From Clostridia bacterium (GTDB taxonomy: Bacteria > Bacillota > Clostridia > Oscillospirales > Acutalibacteraceae), in assembly GCA_017416345.1 (NCBI GenBank), contig JAFQCR010000018.1, positions 62,001 through 126,000 of the forward strand: a DNA stretch of 64,000 nt, given 5' to 3'. Position numbers and translations under genes: made by a program. Each line of letters starts with the position of its first letter. Position 1 is the first letter of the stretch. The notes beneath the pieces are model-generated. The model was not told the DNA's origin and ran no database searches. It saw only the letters and a program-made list of their open reading frames with translations. Below, piece by piece: positions 49,484 through 59,053 of this stretch.

Positions 49484-50758
49484 ATGGTAATTTACGTAGT
49501 AAAATCAGGTGACACGCTCTACAGCATCGGTCGGGAATTCGGTGTCACGGTGGCCGAGCTTGAGCGCTTCAACGGTTTTCGTGACCCCAACCGACTTGTT
49601 GTGGGGCAGGATGTCCTTATCCCCGTTGAGGGAAGCATCCACACGGTTGAAAGCGGCGAATCGCTGTACAGCATTGCCTCGCAGTACGGCATCACCCTTG
49701 ATGCGCTTATCAAAGCCAATCCCGACATCGCACCGCCGTACACAATATACCCCAATCAGGTCATCAACGTGCCTGCCGACACAGCCAAACGGACAATATC
49801 GGTCAACGGATACGCCTATCCCAACATTAGCCGCAGCGTTTTGCAGGAGACCCTGCCGTTTCTTACATATCTTGCCATCTTCAGCTACAGCGTGGCATCC
49901 GACGGGTCTTTAAACAGCATCAACGACGATGAGCTTATCCGCCTTGCCAAGCAGGGCGGCACGGCACCGATAATGGTGGTGACCAACACCGAGCCGGGCG
50001 GCGGCTTTCGCAGCGAGATAACCCAAAGCGTGCTGAACAACATGGCAACAAGGTCGACCCTCATAAACAACATCGTCAACAAGGCTTTGCAAAAGGGATA
50101 TATGGGCGTGGATGTTGATTTTGAATACATTTACCCCAACGACCGTGAGGCCTATAACGATTTTTTGACCGCTTTAAGCGAGCGGCTAAAGGCCAACGAT
50201 CTGCAGCTTTCCACCGCAATCGCTCCCAAAATATCGGCCACACAGCAGGGCACTCTTTACGAGGCGCACGACTACGCTTTTCACGGCAAGGTTGCCGACA
50301 AGGTCATAATCATGACTTACGAATGGGGCTATCTTTACGGTCCGCCGATGGCGGTAGCACCATATAATGAGGTGCAAAGGGTCTTGTCCTACGCCGTGTC
50401 CGAAATACCAAGCAACAAAATACTGATGGGTATGCCCAACTACGGCTACGACTGGACGCTCCCCTACCGTAACGGTCGCCCTGCCGAGATACTTTCCATA
50501 AACAAGGCGCTCGATAGGGCTTACGAGGTAGGTGCCGAGATACAGTTCAACTCCCGCTCCAAGGCACCGTTTTTTGAGTACACGCAAAACGGCGTTGACC
50601 ATATCGTGTGGTTTGAAAATGCACGAAGCACCGCCTCGAGATTACAGCTCATAAACGACTTTTCTCTGGGCGGTGCAAGTTATTGGACAGTCAATCAGCT
50701 TTATCTGCAGAATTGGCGTGTTGTGGATGATATGTTCAATATTGAAAAGGTGCTCTAA
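49484..50758 (+). CDS. LysM and GH18 domain protein, spore peptidoglycan hydrolase (SleL/YaaH type)
   Basis: 424 residues from the ATG at 49484 (AAAGGAG upstream; an in-frame GTG at 49475 lies within the site). Two LysM modules (about 1-45 and 50-94, each with V-x-S-G-D/E-T/S-L-Y-S-I), then a GH18 barrel (about 100-424) with the catalytic D-V-D-F-E-Y (about 207-212). SleL-like enzymes act as N-acetylglucosaminidases on cortex fragments during germination. There is no signal peptide, as in YaaH, which is packed into the spore. 3' end overlaps the convergent YesL-like gene by 4 bp. Confidence 0.92.
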   Translation: MVIYVVKSGDTLYSIGREFGVTVAELERFNGFRDPNRLVVGQDVLIPVEGSIHTVESGESLYSIASQYGITLDALIKANPDIAPPYTIYPNQVINVPADTAKRTISVNGYAYPNISRSVLQETLPFLTYLAIFSYSVASDGSLNSINDDELIRLAKQGGTAPIMVVTNTEPGGGFRSEITQSVLNNMATRSTLINNIVNKALQKGYMGVDVDFEYIYPNDREAYNDFLTALSERLKANDLQLSTAIAPKISATQQGTLYEAHDYAFHGKVADKVIIMTYEWGYLYGPPMAVAPYNEVQRVLSYAVSEIPSNKILMGMPNYGYDWTLPYRNGRPAEILSINKALDRAYEVGAEIQFNSRSKAPFFEYTQNGVDHIVWFENARSTASRLQLINDFSLGGASYWTVNQLYLQNWRVVDDMFNIEKVL

Positions 50759-51585
50759 AGCTCGTCATTCTGCGAGCCCGTATCGGCAAAGACGGCTTCA
50801 TCCTCGTCATCATCGATAAGACCGAGCTCACGGCGCTTTTCGATATCCTCATCGGGATGCTCCTCATAATAGGGATCAATTATATACTTCTTGACCTCGG
50901 GGAACACGTTGTACTGGATAAGGAAAGCACGGAACGACGGGAAGATAAAAAGGCCGATAAGCATAACCAACGGCAGACCGATCTTGAACATATACGCAAG
51001 CACCCAGAAGGCGGCAAAATAGATCAAGGTCAGCACGATGCCTATTATAATGTTATGCTTGATGCCCAAGGTAGCAAACAGCCACGAGTTTTTGAAAATG
51101 GTCTTGAGCTTGAAATCAAAGGTTATCATCAGCGTATACTGATAAAACTTTGCAAAGCTGAAGGCGGTATAGAAAAACATGGTTACGGCGAATACCACAG
51201 CACCCCAGGTCTTGTTGATAATGTCCTGCGTCCAGAAAATGTACAGCACGTAAAGGTCGGCCAACAGCACGGCAAAGATCACCGTGTTGATTATGCCGAG
51301 CGGCAAAGCCTTTTTCCAGTTTTTCTTGATGGCATCAAAAAAGTCGCTTGTGACAAAGGTGTGCTTATCTCTTGCGGCGGTGCGGCAGACATAAGCCAGA
51401 CCGACCTGTGCAAGTCCGTTGGTGACGATAGGCAGGCAGAGCAACAGATACCAGAACTGCGCCGAGATCAGCTTCCAGAAGCTGCGGAAATACAGCTCGA
51501 AGAATCTGAAAAAGCCTCTTTTCTGGGGTTCGTTTTTGGAAACGCCCTTGCCCGGCTTATCATAATTTTTTTGAAAAAGTCCCAT
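50755..51585 (-). CDS. YesL-family (DUF624) membrane protein
   Basis: 276 residues with about five membrane helices (around 36-58, 98-120, 130-152, 178-205, 207-230) and an acidic C-terminus. The YesL/DUF624 pattern is visible in L-C-L-P-I-V-T-N-G-L-A and T-F-D-F-K-L. In Firmicutes such genes often neighbour sugar ABC transporters; the function is unknown. The start overlaps the end of the upstream gene by 1 bp. Confidence 0.78.
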   Translation of the reverse strand: MGLFQKNYDKPGKGVSKNEPQKRGFFRFFELYFRSFWKLISAQFWYLLLCLPIVTNGLAQVGLAYVCRTAARDKHTFVTSDFFDAIKKNWKKALPLGIINTVIFAVLLADLYVLYIFWTQDIINKTWGAVVFAVTMFFYTAFSFAKFYQYTLMITFDFKLKTIFKNSWLFATLGIKHNIIIGIVLTLIYFAAFWVLAYMFKIGLPLVMLIGLFIFPSFRAFLIQYNVFPEVKKYIIDPYYEEHPDEDIEKRRELGLIDDDEDEAVFADTGSQNDEL

Positions 51586-52382
51586 TATCTGCCTCCAAGT
51601 CTGCGGCCGGTCTCCTCTTTACGGGTGCTTTTGTACAAAAGCTTGGCCAGCATCGAATCTTCGTTATAGCAGATGCGATACATAAGGTATCCCATAAGCA
51701 CAAACAGCAGAATGCAAACGCCCATAACGGCAACCGTCCACACGGGAACCTCCAAAAGTGAGGTCTCGGCACCGGTGGTGATGTAGGTCTTGTCACCGAT
51801 CACAAAGCTGCCGGTCGGGGTGGCGGTCAGAATATCGGTCAAGGGCTTTACAGGACCCATAATGATGAAACGGTAGACCCAGTAATACCAGTCGACCGCC
51901 TTGCCCGAGCCGATGAATCTCAGCACCAAGGCGGCAATATATCCGAGTGCGGGAGGAATGGCTGCAATAGCGCCGATGATAAGTCCGCGGTTTTTGTTGG
52001 GTACAGCTCCGTTATAGTCGCAATCGTTGCGATCCTTTGCGGCAACGCCTGCAAAGACCGAGCCCGTGGTGCAGAAAAGGATTCCAAGGCTGAAAATAAG
52101 ACTGATGACCGTTTCAACCACCTTGGCGCTTTGGGGAATATCGGGATAGATGGCCATATATCTGAAGTTTTCCTCGGGGGTCTCGGGTGCATCCTCAACG
52201 CTGATAATACCGTGATCGACCGACGAGCCGTCCTCCTTTACCTCGTGAACCTCATAGCCTACGGGTTCGGTGGTAAAGCTTTTCATCATCGTGTGGATGG
52301 AGACCTGCACAAAGAGACAAAGAAGGCTTGCAAAAAGCGCCATACCCATGACCTTGAGCGCTACCTTTAAATTGCTCTGCAT
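51585..52382 (-). CDS. Hypothetical membrane protein
   Basis: 265 residues with four or five predicted helices (about 9-28, 83-110, 136-160, 222-243). A polar segment (about 32-80) rich in Glu and Val lies outside or inside the membrane. A conserved family was not recognised. Co-transcribed with the YesL-like gene. Confidence 0.75.
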   Translation of the reverse strand: MQSNLKVALKVMGMALFASLLCLFVQVSIHTMMKSFTTEPVGYEVHEVKEDGSSVDHGIISVEDAPETPEENFRYMAIYPDIPQSAKVVETVISLIFSLGILFCTTGSVFAGVAAKDRNDCDYNGAVPNKNRGLIIGAIAAIPPALGYIAALVLRFIGSGKAVDWYYWVYRFIIMGPVKPLTDILTATPTGSFVIGDKTYITTGAETSLLEVPVWTVAVMGVCILLFVLMGYLMYRICYNEDSMLAKLLYKSTRKEETGRRLGGR

Positions 52383-52410
52383 TTTTTCACCTCATAAATC
52401 AATACTATAA

Positions 52411-52469
52411 TAAAAAGGGTAAACCGCCAAAGCACCGTTTAGAAAACGGTGCTTTTTGTGCTTACCCTC
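52411..52469 (-). terminator. Terminator after ispH/rpsA
   Basis: Minus-strand stem AAAGCACCGTTT-TCT-AAACGGTGCTTT within an outer GGGTAA / TTACCC pairing, then TTTTTATT. Confidence 0.85.
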
Positions 52470-52479
52470 AATGCTCGGA

Positions 52480-54483
52480 TTATTCCTCTACAGCCTCTGC
52501 AGGTGCTTCAGCTGCTTCCTCGGCAGGCTCCTCTGCTGCCTCGGTCTTCTCAATAAGAGCACGGATAGAAAGGCTTACGCGCTTCTTATCAAGGTCGATA
52601 TCGATGATCTTTGCATCGACCTCCTGACCGACCTTAAGCTCATCGGCAGGCTTCTCAATGCGGCGATCTGCGATCTGAGAAATATGGATAAGACCGTCAA
52701 CACCCGAAATGATCCTTGCGAATGCACCGTAGGTGGTCATGCTTACGATCTTGACGTTTACGACATCCTCAACGGCATACTTTGCCTTGAAGATCTCCCA
52801 AGGATTCTCGTCAGCCTTCTTGTAGCCGAGCGAGATCTTCTTCTTCTCCTGATCGATAGCCTTTACGTATACCTCAACGGTATCGCCGACCTTAACGACC
52901 TCGGAAGGATGCTTGATGCGCTCCCAGGAAAGCTCGGAAATGTGGACCATACCGTCAACACCGCCGAGGTCTACGAATGCGCCGTAGCCGGTGATGGACT
53001 TAACGGTACCGGTGAACTTGTCGCCGACAGCGACAGAAGCCCAGAACTTCTCCTCTGCGGCAGACTTCTGCTCACGAAGGATGGCCTTTGCCGAGCCGAT
53101 AACACGGCGGCGCTGACCGATCTCGATAATACGGAAGGAAATGGGCTGGCCCTTTAAAGCCTCAAGATCATCGGACTTGGATAGGGTTGCCTGAGAAGCG
53201 GGAATGAAAACTCTGATGCCCTCGTAGAAAGCGACAACGCCGCCCTTAACTACATCGGAAACAGTGCTCTCAATAACCTCGCCGGTTTCTTTTGCGGTAA
53301 GTACCTTGTCCCAACCTGCGATAGCGTCGAAGCGCTTCTTGGAAAGCATTACGGTACCTTCCTGATCGTTGGTACGCATAATGATAAGATCAAGCTCATC
53401 ACCGATCTTTACAGCCTCGGTGAGCTTTACGCTGGGATCGTTGGAGAATTCGTTAGCGGAGATATAGCCGGTATGTTTTCTGCCGACAATGTCTACTTCG
53501 ATCTCGGTCGCATTGACTGCGAGAACGATGCCCTTTACCTTCTGGTCTGTATTTGAACTGCTTTCGGTCGCGTTAAGCATCTCCTCGAAAGTCATTTCAT
53601 CGTTGATTGTTTCCTGCACTGCAGGGTTCTGCATTTCTTGCATGGTGTTTAGAACCTCCTTTATTATACCGGACGGTGTTGATGCACCGGCCACGACCCC
53701 AATAAGATCCGAGGGCTTAAAAAAGTTTCGGTCGAGTTCATCGGCGGTCTCCACGTGCACGGTTCGCTCACATACAGCACCGCAAACTTCTTTCAGCTTG
53801 CAGGTGTTGGAACTGTGCTTTCCGCCTACCACGACCATCACGTCACAAACCGACGCTAATTTAAAAGCCTCTTCCTGCCTTTTTGAGGTAGCATTACATA
53901 TTGTATCAAAAATAATTGCATTTGTATAGTGCTTTTTTAAAAATTTTTGACATTTTTTCCACAAATCGAGGTTAAAAGTGGTCTGCGAGACCACAGTTAA
54001 GGCGTCATTTGGCGAAATTTTACCCAAATCGGCCAAATTGTCCAAATCTTTGGTGTTGCCAAAAACGAAACACTCGCCCACACAATGGCCGATAATGCCC
54101 TCGACCTCCTTGTGAGCGGCATCGCCTGCTATCAAGACCTTCCGTCCCTCGCCACCCGCATTTTCGACGATCTTATGAATTTTTGCCACAAACGGACAGG
54201 TCGCATCGGCAACGGTCAATCCTAATTCGGACGCTTTTTCGGTAACGCTTCGGGCAACTCCGTGAGAACGCAGCACCAGCACCTCTCCCTGCTCGACCTC
54301 ATCGGGCGACTCGACGATCCTCGCTCCCCTTTTGCCCAGCTCCTCCACCAACTGCGGATTGTGTATAATAGGTCCCAAGGTAGCCACACGCTTTCCGTCA
54401 CGCAAAAGCTCTTCGACCATGTTGACGGCACGGTCAACACCGAAGCAAAAGCCTGCGGTCTCGGCTAAAATTATTTTACTCAA
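52480..54483 (-). CDS. Fused HMBPP reductase (IspH) and ribosomal protein S1-like protein
   Basis: 667 residues. Residues 1-280 are IspH with its three iron-sulfur cysteines (E-T-A-G-F-C-F-G-V near 13, A-T-C-P-F near 97, T-I-C-N-A-T near 196), the last step of the MEP isoprenoid pathway. Residues about 310-645 hold four S1 RNA-binding repeats (each with V-x-G-G-x-V/G-A-F or similar), with an acidic Ala/Glu-rich tail. The fusion is well known in Clostridia. Adjacent to cmk (2 bp), as in E. coli where cmk neighbours rpsA. No internal start stands out. Confidence 0.95.
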   Translation of the reverse strand: MSKIILAETAGFCFGVDRAVNMVEELLRDGKRVATLGPIIHNPQLVEELGKRGARIVESPDEVEQGEVLVLRSHGVARSVTEKASELGLTVADATCPFVAKIHKIVENAGGEGRKVLIAGDAAHKEVEGIIGHCVGECFVFGNTKDLDNLADLGKISPNDALTVVSQTTFNLDLWKKCQKFLKKHYTNAIIFDTICNATSKRQEEAFKLASVCDVMVVVGGKHSSNTCKLKEVCGAVCERTVHVETADELDRNFFKPSDLIGVVAGASTPSGIIKEVLNTMQEMQNPAVQETINDEMTFEEMLNATESSSNTDQKVKGIVLAVNATEIEVDIVGRKHTGYISANEFSNDPSVKLTEAVKIGDELDLIIMRTNDQEGTVMLSKKRFDAIAGWDKVLTAKETGEVIESTVSDVVKGGVVAFYEGIRVFIPASQATLSKSDDLEALKGQPISFRIIEIGQRRRVIGSAKAILREQKSAAEEKFWASVAVGDKFTGTVKSITGYGAFVDLGGVDGMVHISELSWERIKHPSEVVKVGDTVEVYVKAIDQEKKKISLGYKKADENPWEIFKAKYAVEDVVNVKIVSMTTYGAFARIISGVDGLIHISQIADRRIEKPADELKVGQEVDAKIIDIDLDKKRVSLSIRALIEKTEAAEEPAEEAAEAPAEAVEE

Positions 54484-54485
54484 TA

Positions 54486-55172
54486 TCAGTTCTCTCCCGA
54501 AAGAATGTTGTCAATAACGGTACGCATTGCCTTGACGGCACCCTCAAGATCAAGGTCGGAGGTGTCCACAATGACCGATTGCTCCGACGGCTTCAAGGGT
54601 GCAACGGCACGGTTCATATCCTGCTCGTCACGCTGAATAAGGTCGCTCAAAACATCCTCAAATTTAACATCGGTACCCTTTTGGATAAGCTCGTCATAAC
54701 GGCGCTTGGCTCTTATCTCGGGCGAGGCGGTCAAAAATATCTTGACACGTGCCTCGGGCAAAACGACCGTTGCAATATCACGTCCGTCCATGACCACGTT
54801 ATGCTCGTCGGCCAACTTGCGCTGCAGCCCTAACAAAAATGCGCGAACCTCGGGGATAGCCGAGGTCTTGGAGGCCATCATCGAAACCTCGGGTGTTCTT
54901 ATCAGCTCGGACACATCGTTGCCGTTAAGCAAGACCCTCTGCTCGTCACCACGGTAGGTTATATCTACATTAATAGTATCAATGTGTGCCTTAACTGCAG
55001 CGACATTATCGGGGTCGACGCCCGACGACATCACACTCAATGCCACGGTGCGGTAAAGTGCACCCGTGTCGACGTATATGTAGTTCAGATTTTTGGCCAG
55101 ACGGCGTGCAATGGTGCTTTTGCCTGCACCTGCAGGTCCGTCAATAGCCACGGCTATCGTTTTTGTACTCAT
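54486..55172 (-). CDS. cmk: Cytidylate kinase
   Basis: 228 residues from ATG 55172 (GAGGGA upstream). P-loop D-G-P-A-G-A-G-K-S-T at 10-19, Y-V-D-T-G-A-L-Y-R-T (about 34-43), M-D-G-R-D-I-A-T-V (about 102-110). Phosphorylates CMP and dCMP. Gap of 2 bp to ispH/S1. Confidence 0.96.
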   Translation of the reverse strand: MSTKTIAVAIDGPAGAGKSTIARRLAKNLNYIYVDTGALYRTVALSVMSSGVDPDNVAAVKAHIDTINVDITYRGDEQRVLLNGNDVSELIRTPEVSMMASKTSAIPEVRAFLLGLQRKLADEHNVVMDGRDIATVVLPEARVKIFLTASPEIRAKRRYDELIQKGTDVKFEDVLSDLIQRDEQDMNRAVAPLKPSEQSVIVDTSDLDLEGAVKAMRTVIDNILSGEN

Positions 55173-55194
55173 AGTATCCCTCGTTATTTTACAT

Positions 55195-56433
55195 TTAATA
55201 TATACTGCCTGCTGCTTCACCGGCTGAATATCCGGTTGAAAAGGCTATCTGCAGATTGAATCCGCCCGTGAAGGCATCGACATCCAGAACCTCACCTGCG
55301 AAATACAGACCGGACACAAGCCTTGATTCCATTGTTTTGGGGTTGACCTCACCCAAAGTGATACCGCCTTTAGTGATAATGGCCTCGTCAATCGGTCTGA
55401 AGCCGGTTACCGTGAGGGTCAGACCCTTTAAAATACTGACCAATCTCTGCCGTTGCTCACGGGTTATCTGATTGACCTTTTGCGACGGCTCTATTCCCGA
55501 CAGCTTGACCACAACCGGTATCAGCTTATGGGGCAACAGCTCACCCAACGAATTTATATAATCCTTGTTAAGGTTTTTCTCAAAATCACGCAGCAGTCGG
55601 TCGTCAAGCTTTTCGGGTGACAAGGCAGGCTTCAGATCGATACACACCTTGTACTCGTTTTTCTCGGGCTCGGGCGTATAGGCTGAGGCGCTCAAAATAA
55701 CGGGACCCGACAAGCCGTAATGCGTAAACATCAGCTCCCCGAAATCGTCATAGATCGGTTTCTGACCGCCGTTTTTGAACACGGCGACCTTGATATTTTT
55801 CAGGCTCAGTCCTTGAACGTCGGAGCACCAGCCCTCAAGCACGTTGACGGCAACCAACGAAGGCCGAAGCTCGGTCACGGTATGGCCGACCGACTTGGCA
55901 AGTGTATAGCCATCACCCGTTGAACCCGTAAGCGGATAGGAAAGTCCACCCGTGGCGATTATCACACTGTCGGCAAAATAGGCGGCTCCGCTTTCGCATT
56001 TAACACCGCCGACTCGTCCGTTTGAGGTAATAAGCTCGGTTACACGCTCCTGCAAAATTTTCACCCCAACCTCTTTCACTGCACCGACCAGCGCATCGAC
56101 GATATCGACTGCTTTGTCGCTTTCGGGGAAAACACGGTTGCCACGCTCGGTTTTAAGCGGTACACCGTGGTTTTCAAAAAAGCTTTTTGTGTCCTCGGCG
56201 GTGAAGTTATTGAAGGCGGAATAAAGAAAACGGCCATTACCCGTCACAGCATTGACAAGTCCGTTTACGTCGGTATCGTTGGTGACATTACACCTGCCCT
56301 TGCCCGTTATCATAACCTTTCGGGCAGGTCGGGGGTTACGTTCAAGCAAAATAACCTCAGCGCCACAGCAGGCCGCCGAATAGGCCGCCATAAGACCTGC
56401 GGCACCTGCACCGACTATCAAAACCTTACTCAC
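55195..56433 (-). CDS. BaiN/YhiN-family NAD(P)/FAD-dependent oxidoreductase
   Basis: 412 residues, start taken as the GTG at 56433, with AGAGG eight bases upstream; a GTG at 56442 is too close to that site. Dinucleotide motif V-G-A-G-A-A-G-L-M-A-A (about 7-17), K-V-M-I-T-G-K-G-R-C-N-V-T-N-D (about 41-55) and the C-terminal G-G-F-N-L-Q-I-A-F-S-T-G, all typical of the HI0933/YhiN family, to which the bile acid enzyme BaiN belongs. The physiological role is unclear. It is the first gene of the operon with cmk and ispH/S1. Confidence 0.9.
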   Translation of the reverse strand: MSKVLIVGAGAAGLMAAYSAACCGAEVILLERNPRPARKVMITGKGRCNVTNDTDVNGLVNAVTGNGRFLYSAFNNFTAEDTKSFFENHGVPLKTERGNRVFPESDKAVDIVDALVGAVKEVGVKILQERVTELITSNGRVGGVKCESGAAYFADSVIIATGGLSYPLTGSTGDGYTLAKSVGHTVTELRPSLVAVNVLEGWCSDVQGLSLKNIKVAVFKNGGQKPIYDDFGELMFTHYGLSGPVILSASAYTPEPEKNEYKVCIDLKPALSPEKLDDRLLRDFEKNLNKDYINSLGELLPHKLIPVVVKLSGIEPSQKVNQITREQRQRLVSILKGLTLTVTGFRPIDEAIITKGGITLGEVNPKTMESRLVSGLYFAGEVLDVDAFTGGFNLQIAFSTGYSAGEAAGSIY

Positions 56434-56479
56434 AAAGAACACCTCTTTTCAAATAAAATCAAAGTCAAATACCGAACGG

Positions 56480-56998
56480 TCAGAACAGACCCTTTAATCG
56501 GTTTTTTACTGTATAATACAACGGTACGCCCAGCACACCGCACACAACGACCTCACCCAAGGCAACCTCAAGTGCAATGACGGTGAAGCCCAAAAGAGTC
56601 ACGGGTGCGCCGTCGGTCAGAAGCAACGTGACCTCAAGTCCCACCAGCACCGCATTGAAAACGGTGGGCGGAATTATGCTCAGGTACGGTGTGGCCTTGC
56701 CGCAATGCTTTGCGATAAGCCGAATGCTTACGGCCGCAAGACCCGTTGCAAGGGTGCCGACCACGATATCGACAAGTCCCATAGGGCTTCCGATATTGCC
56801 GATAACACAGCCTATCATAAGGCCGGGGACAGCGGCAGGTGTGAATGCCGCAAGGATGTTCAATGCTTCGGAAAGGCGGAACTGTATACCCCCGTAGGCC
56901 AACCCCAAGGCGGCCGACAGATAGGTCAATGCGGCATAAGCGGCGGCAATAAGCGCCGCTGTCACGATAAATCGTGACAGCGTTTTTGTATTAGACAT
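56480..56998 (-). CDS. queT: QueT-family transporter (queuosine precursor uptake, ECF S component)
   Basis: 172 residues with five or six membrane helices. The QueT pattern is present at G-G-I-Q-F-R-L-S-E-A-L-N (about 36-47) and G-C-V-I-G-N-I-G-S-P-M-G (about 63-74). The protein is the substrate-binding subunit for preQ0/preQ1-type compounds and would share an ECF energy-coupling module encoded elsewhere. The preQ1-I riboswitch directly upstream (57007-57049) supports the call independently. Confidence 0.93.
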   Translation of the reverse strand: MSNTKTLSRFIVTAALIAAAYAALTYLSAALGLAYGGIQFRLSEALNILAAFTPAAVPGLMIGCVIGNIGSPMGLVDIVVGTLATGLAAVSIRLIAKHCGKATPYLSIIPPTVFNAVLVGLEVTLLLTDGAPVTLLGFTVIALEVALGEVVVCGVLGVPLYYTVKNRLKGLF

Positions 56999-57006
56999 AT
57001 TAAATT

Positions 57007-57049
57007 CCTCCGTAGTTTTATTTAACGTCAGGATATTGCGAACTGACGT
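57007..57049 (-). promoter_or_regulatory. preQ1-I riboswitch controlling queT translation
   Basis: On the minus strand: P1 stem ACGTCAG / CTGACGT (57043-57049 with 57025-57031), an 11-nt loop TTCGCAATATC with the conserved UUCGCA core, and the A-rich tail TTAAATAAAACTACGG. It follows the compact Thermoanaerobacter-type preQ1-I pattern (UCGCA, then GUUAA...AAAAC and a GG that pairs with the loop). The pseudoknot GG belongs to the GGAGG ribosome binding site (57007-57011) of queT, which implies that ligand binding blocks translation. Confidence 0.87.
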
Positions 57050-57071
57050 CGATCAACATCACCAAATATAT

Positions 57072-57971
57072 TTAATTCTCATTATACGCACGATCGATTA
57101 AGTGCTTTGCTTTTTCGAAATCTTCAACACTTTTAATAAAAATCCTAAGATCACCCGTACCCCAATGGCCCTTAGTTCTTACATCTTCTATAAAACCGGG
57201 AACAAGATCAACTGTATCCGGATTGAGCTTTAAATGCAGAAGAATAGACATTTGGTACACTTCTACGCAAACTACATTTTTTGCTTTTTTAAACGCTACA
57301 TATAGTTTGAGTTGATTCTCAGAAATATCGTCGCCAAGAGAAAGTATATACTCCTTTATTGAATAGAAAAGATTTTGGTTCTTCTCTCCTGCTTCCGCAA
57401 AATATTGCTTAAAATCTTTTTCTTTGTAAACACTTTTCTTCGCAGGTAAGGTAACACTATCAACAGGAACAGGTTGAACGTGTGGTGCATTAAGATGCTC
57501 TAACGCTATCAAATCGTCACCAAATTTACGATATCTAACCAACTTGATATTTCTCTGCATTTGGTTGACAGCGTGCTCGTCAAACTTTGTAAAATCATTT
57601 GCGATACAAATAACGCAAGGCATACTCCAATCAATCTCGTCTGCCTTTTCCTTGCCTAGCACTTCCATTACTAAAAGTTTAAAATCCGCTTTATGATCAA
57701 GCAGCCAATCAAGATAAAATAATCCTTGATTAATGACATTTTCATTAACACTTCGTTTATACTCGAAAATCACAGGACAATTGTTTTCATCAATACCGAT
57801 GCTATCCATCCTGCCGTTTGTGATTTTGTACTCTGATTTTAGGAAAGTAACACCAAAAAAAGTTTGCATATTTTCTTCAAGCAATTTTTGTAATTCTTTT
57901 TCCAAAGTCACTTGCTTGGAAGGGAGTTCTTTAACTTCTCCCTTTATACTAAACAATTTCAAATCAGCCAT
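57072..57971 (-). CDS. DUF5655-type protein with PD-(D/E)xK nuclease-like N-terminus
   Basis: 299 residues. The N-terminal half has G-R-M-D-S-I-G-I-D near 53-61 and V-I-F-E-Y-K-R near 67-73, the spacing of a PD-(D/E)xK nuclease core. The C-terminal 120 residues resemble DUF5655 (V-Y-K-E-K-D-F ... L-Y-S-I-K-E-Y), found in proteins loosely annotated as transport or restriction-related. It follows rnhA by 14 bp with AGAGGTG in the gap. Codon use is clearly AT-richer than that of galU, lexA and rnhA, so it looks acquired. Nuclease action is inferred, not shown. Confidence 0.78.
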   Translation of the reverse strand: MADLKLFSIKGEVKELPSKQVTLEKELQKLLEENMQTFFGVTFLKSEYKITNGRMDSIGIDENNCPVIFEYKRSVNENVINQGLFYLDWLLDHKADFKLLVMEVLGKEKADEIDWSMPCVICIANDFTKFDEHAVNQMQRNIKLVRYRKFGDDLIALEHLNAPHVQPVPVDSVTLPAKKSVYKEKDFKQYFAEAGEKNQNLFYSIKEYILSLGDDISENQLKLYVAFKKAKNVVCVEVYQMSILLHLKLNPDTVDLVPGFIEDVRTKGHWGTGDLRIFIKSVEDFEKAKHLIDRAYNEN

Positions 57972-57985
57972 CTTGATTCACCTCT

Positions 57986-58432
57986 TTATATTTTATCAAG
58001 GTACTTCTGATACTCCTCGACTGCAAGGCGGTCACAGCGTTCGTTTTCCTCGTGACCTGCGTGACCCTTTATCCATTGGAAGGTCACCTTATGCTTTTCG
58101 CAAAGCGTAAGCAAAGCATCCCACAGTTCGGGATTTAAAGCAGGCTTTTTGTCGCCCTTGCGCCAGCCGTTACGCTTCCACGAAGCCGCCCAACCCTTGG
58201 TTATACCGTTGACGACATACTGCGAATCGGTGGTGAGTACGACCTCGCACGGCTCTTTAAGCTGGCTCAACGCCTCGATGCAGGCGGTCAGCTCCATTCG
58301 GTTATTGGTGGTCTCGGGATCGGAGCCCGACATTTCCTTTTCGACCGAATTGTACCTCAGCACGGCACCCCAGCCGCCGGGACCGGGGTTGCCCGAGCAG
58401 GCACCGTCGGTAAAAATGTATACTTTTTTCAT
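57986..58432 (-). CDS. rnhA: Ribonuclease HI
   Basis: 148 residues. Catalytic residues in [10 protein letters not shown] (about 7-16), E-L-T-A-C-I-E (about 47), T-D-S-Q-Y-V (about 68) and the His/Asp in I-K-G-H-A-G-H ... N-E-R-C-D (about 119-133). Degrades RNA in RNA:DNA hybrids. One base after the lexA stop. Confidence 0.95.
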   Translation of the reverse strand: MKKVYIFTDGACSGNPGPGGWGAVLRYNSVEKEMSGSDPETTNNRMELTACIEALSQLKEPCEVVLTTDSQYVVNGITKGWAASWKRNGWRKGDKKPALNPELWDALLTLCEKHKVTFQWIKGHAGHEENERCDRLAVEEYQKYLDKI

Positions 58433-58433
58433 A

Positions 58434-59030
58434 TCAATACTTTCTGTAGCTGCCGACTACCCTTCCCAATATCTCCATACTGTCGGGGTAAATGGGGTCA
58501 AAGTCGGGATTTTCGGGCAGAAGATACGGCTTTTTGCCAAACTCCAAAACCAGGCGCTTAACGGTGGCTTCATCCTCGATAAGCGCTACAACAATATCAC
58601 CGTTGCGGCTGGACAGATCCTTGTCGGCAATGATGATATCACCGTCCAGAATACCTGCGTCACGCATGCTCAAACCCGACACACGCAAAGCAAACAGACC
58701 GTCCGAGCGATCGGACGAGATAGGACACGGAATGTAGCCCTCGATCTCCTCGACCGCCAATATCGGCTGACCTGCCGTGACCTTGCCGACCAGCGGCACC
58801 ATTGAGGTCTCGGCCGTACCCGTTAGCCTTATGCTTCGGGACGACTTGGCATCACGGGTTATGTAGCCGTTTTCCTCCAAGGATGACAGCGCGGCGTGCA
58901 CCGTTGAGGTGGAGCGGATACCCGTTGCCTCACATATTTCACGAACCGTGGGCGGGATGGAGTTGCCCATTGTTTTTTTCAAAAAGCTATAAACCAACAT
59001 TTGCTTTTGGCTTAAACTTATTTTTGACAT
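58434..59030 (-). CDS. lexA: LexA repressor
   Basis: 198 residues. Winged helix N-terminus ([20 protein letters not shown]), cleavage site A-G in K-V-T-A-G-Q-P (about 85), catalytic Ser in R-V-S-G-L-S-M (about 119) and Lys in E-A-T-V-K-R (about 156). SOS master repressor. It lies 23 bp after galU and is followed by rnhA. No Firmicute SOS box (GAAC-n4-GTTC type) is seen immediately upstream; the operon promoter is at 63100-63128. Confidence 0.95.
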   Translation of the reverse strand: MSKISLSQKQMLVYSFLKKTMGNSIPPTVREICEATGIRSTSTVHAALSSLEENGYITRDAKSSRSIRLTGTAETSMVPLVGKVTAGQPILAVEEIEGYIPCPISSDRSDGLFALRVSGLSMRDAGILDGDIIIADKDLSSRNGDIVVALIEDEATVKRLVLEFGKKPYLLPENPDFDPIYPDSMEILGRVVGSYRKY

Positions 59031-59053
59031 AATATTCTAAATTCTCCTCAATA

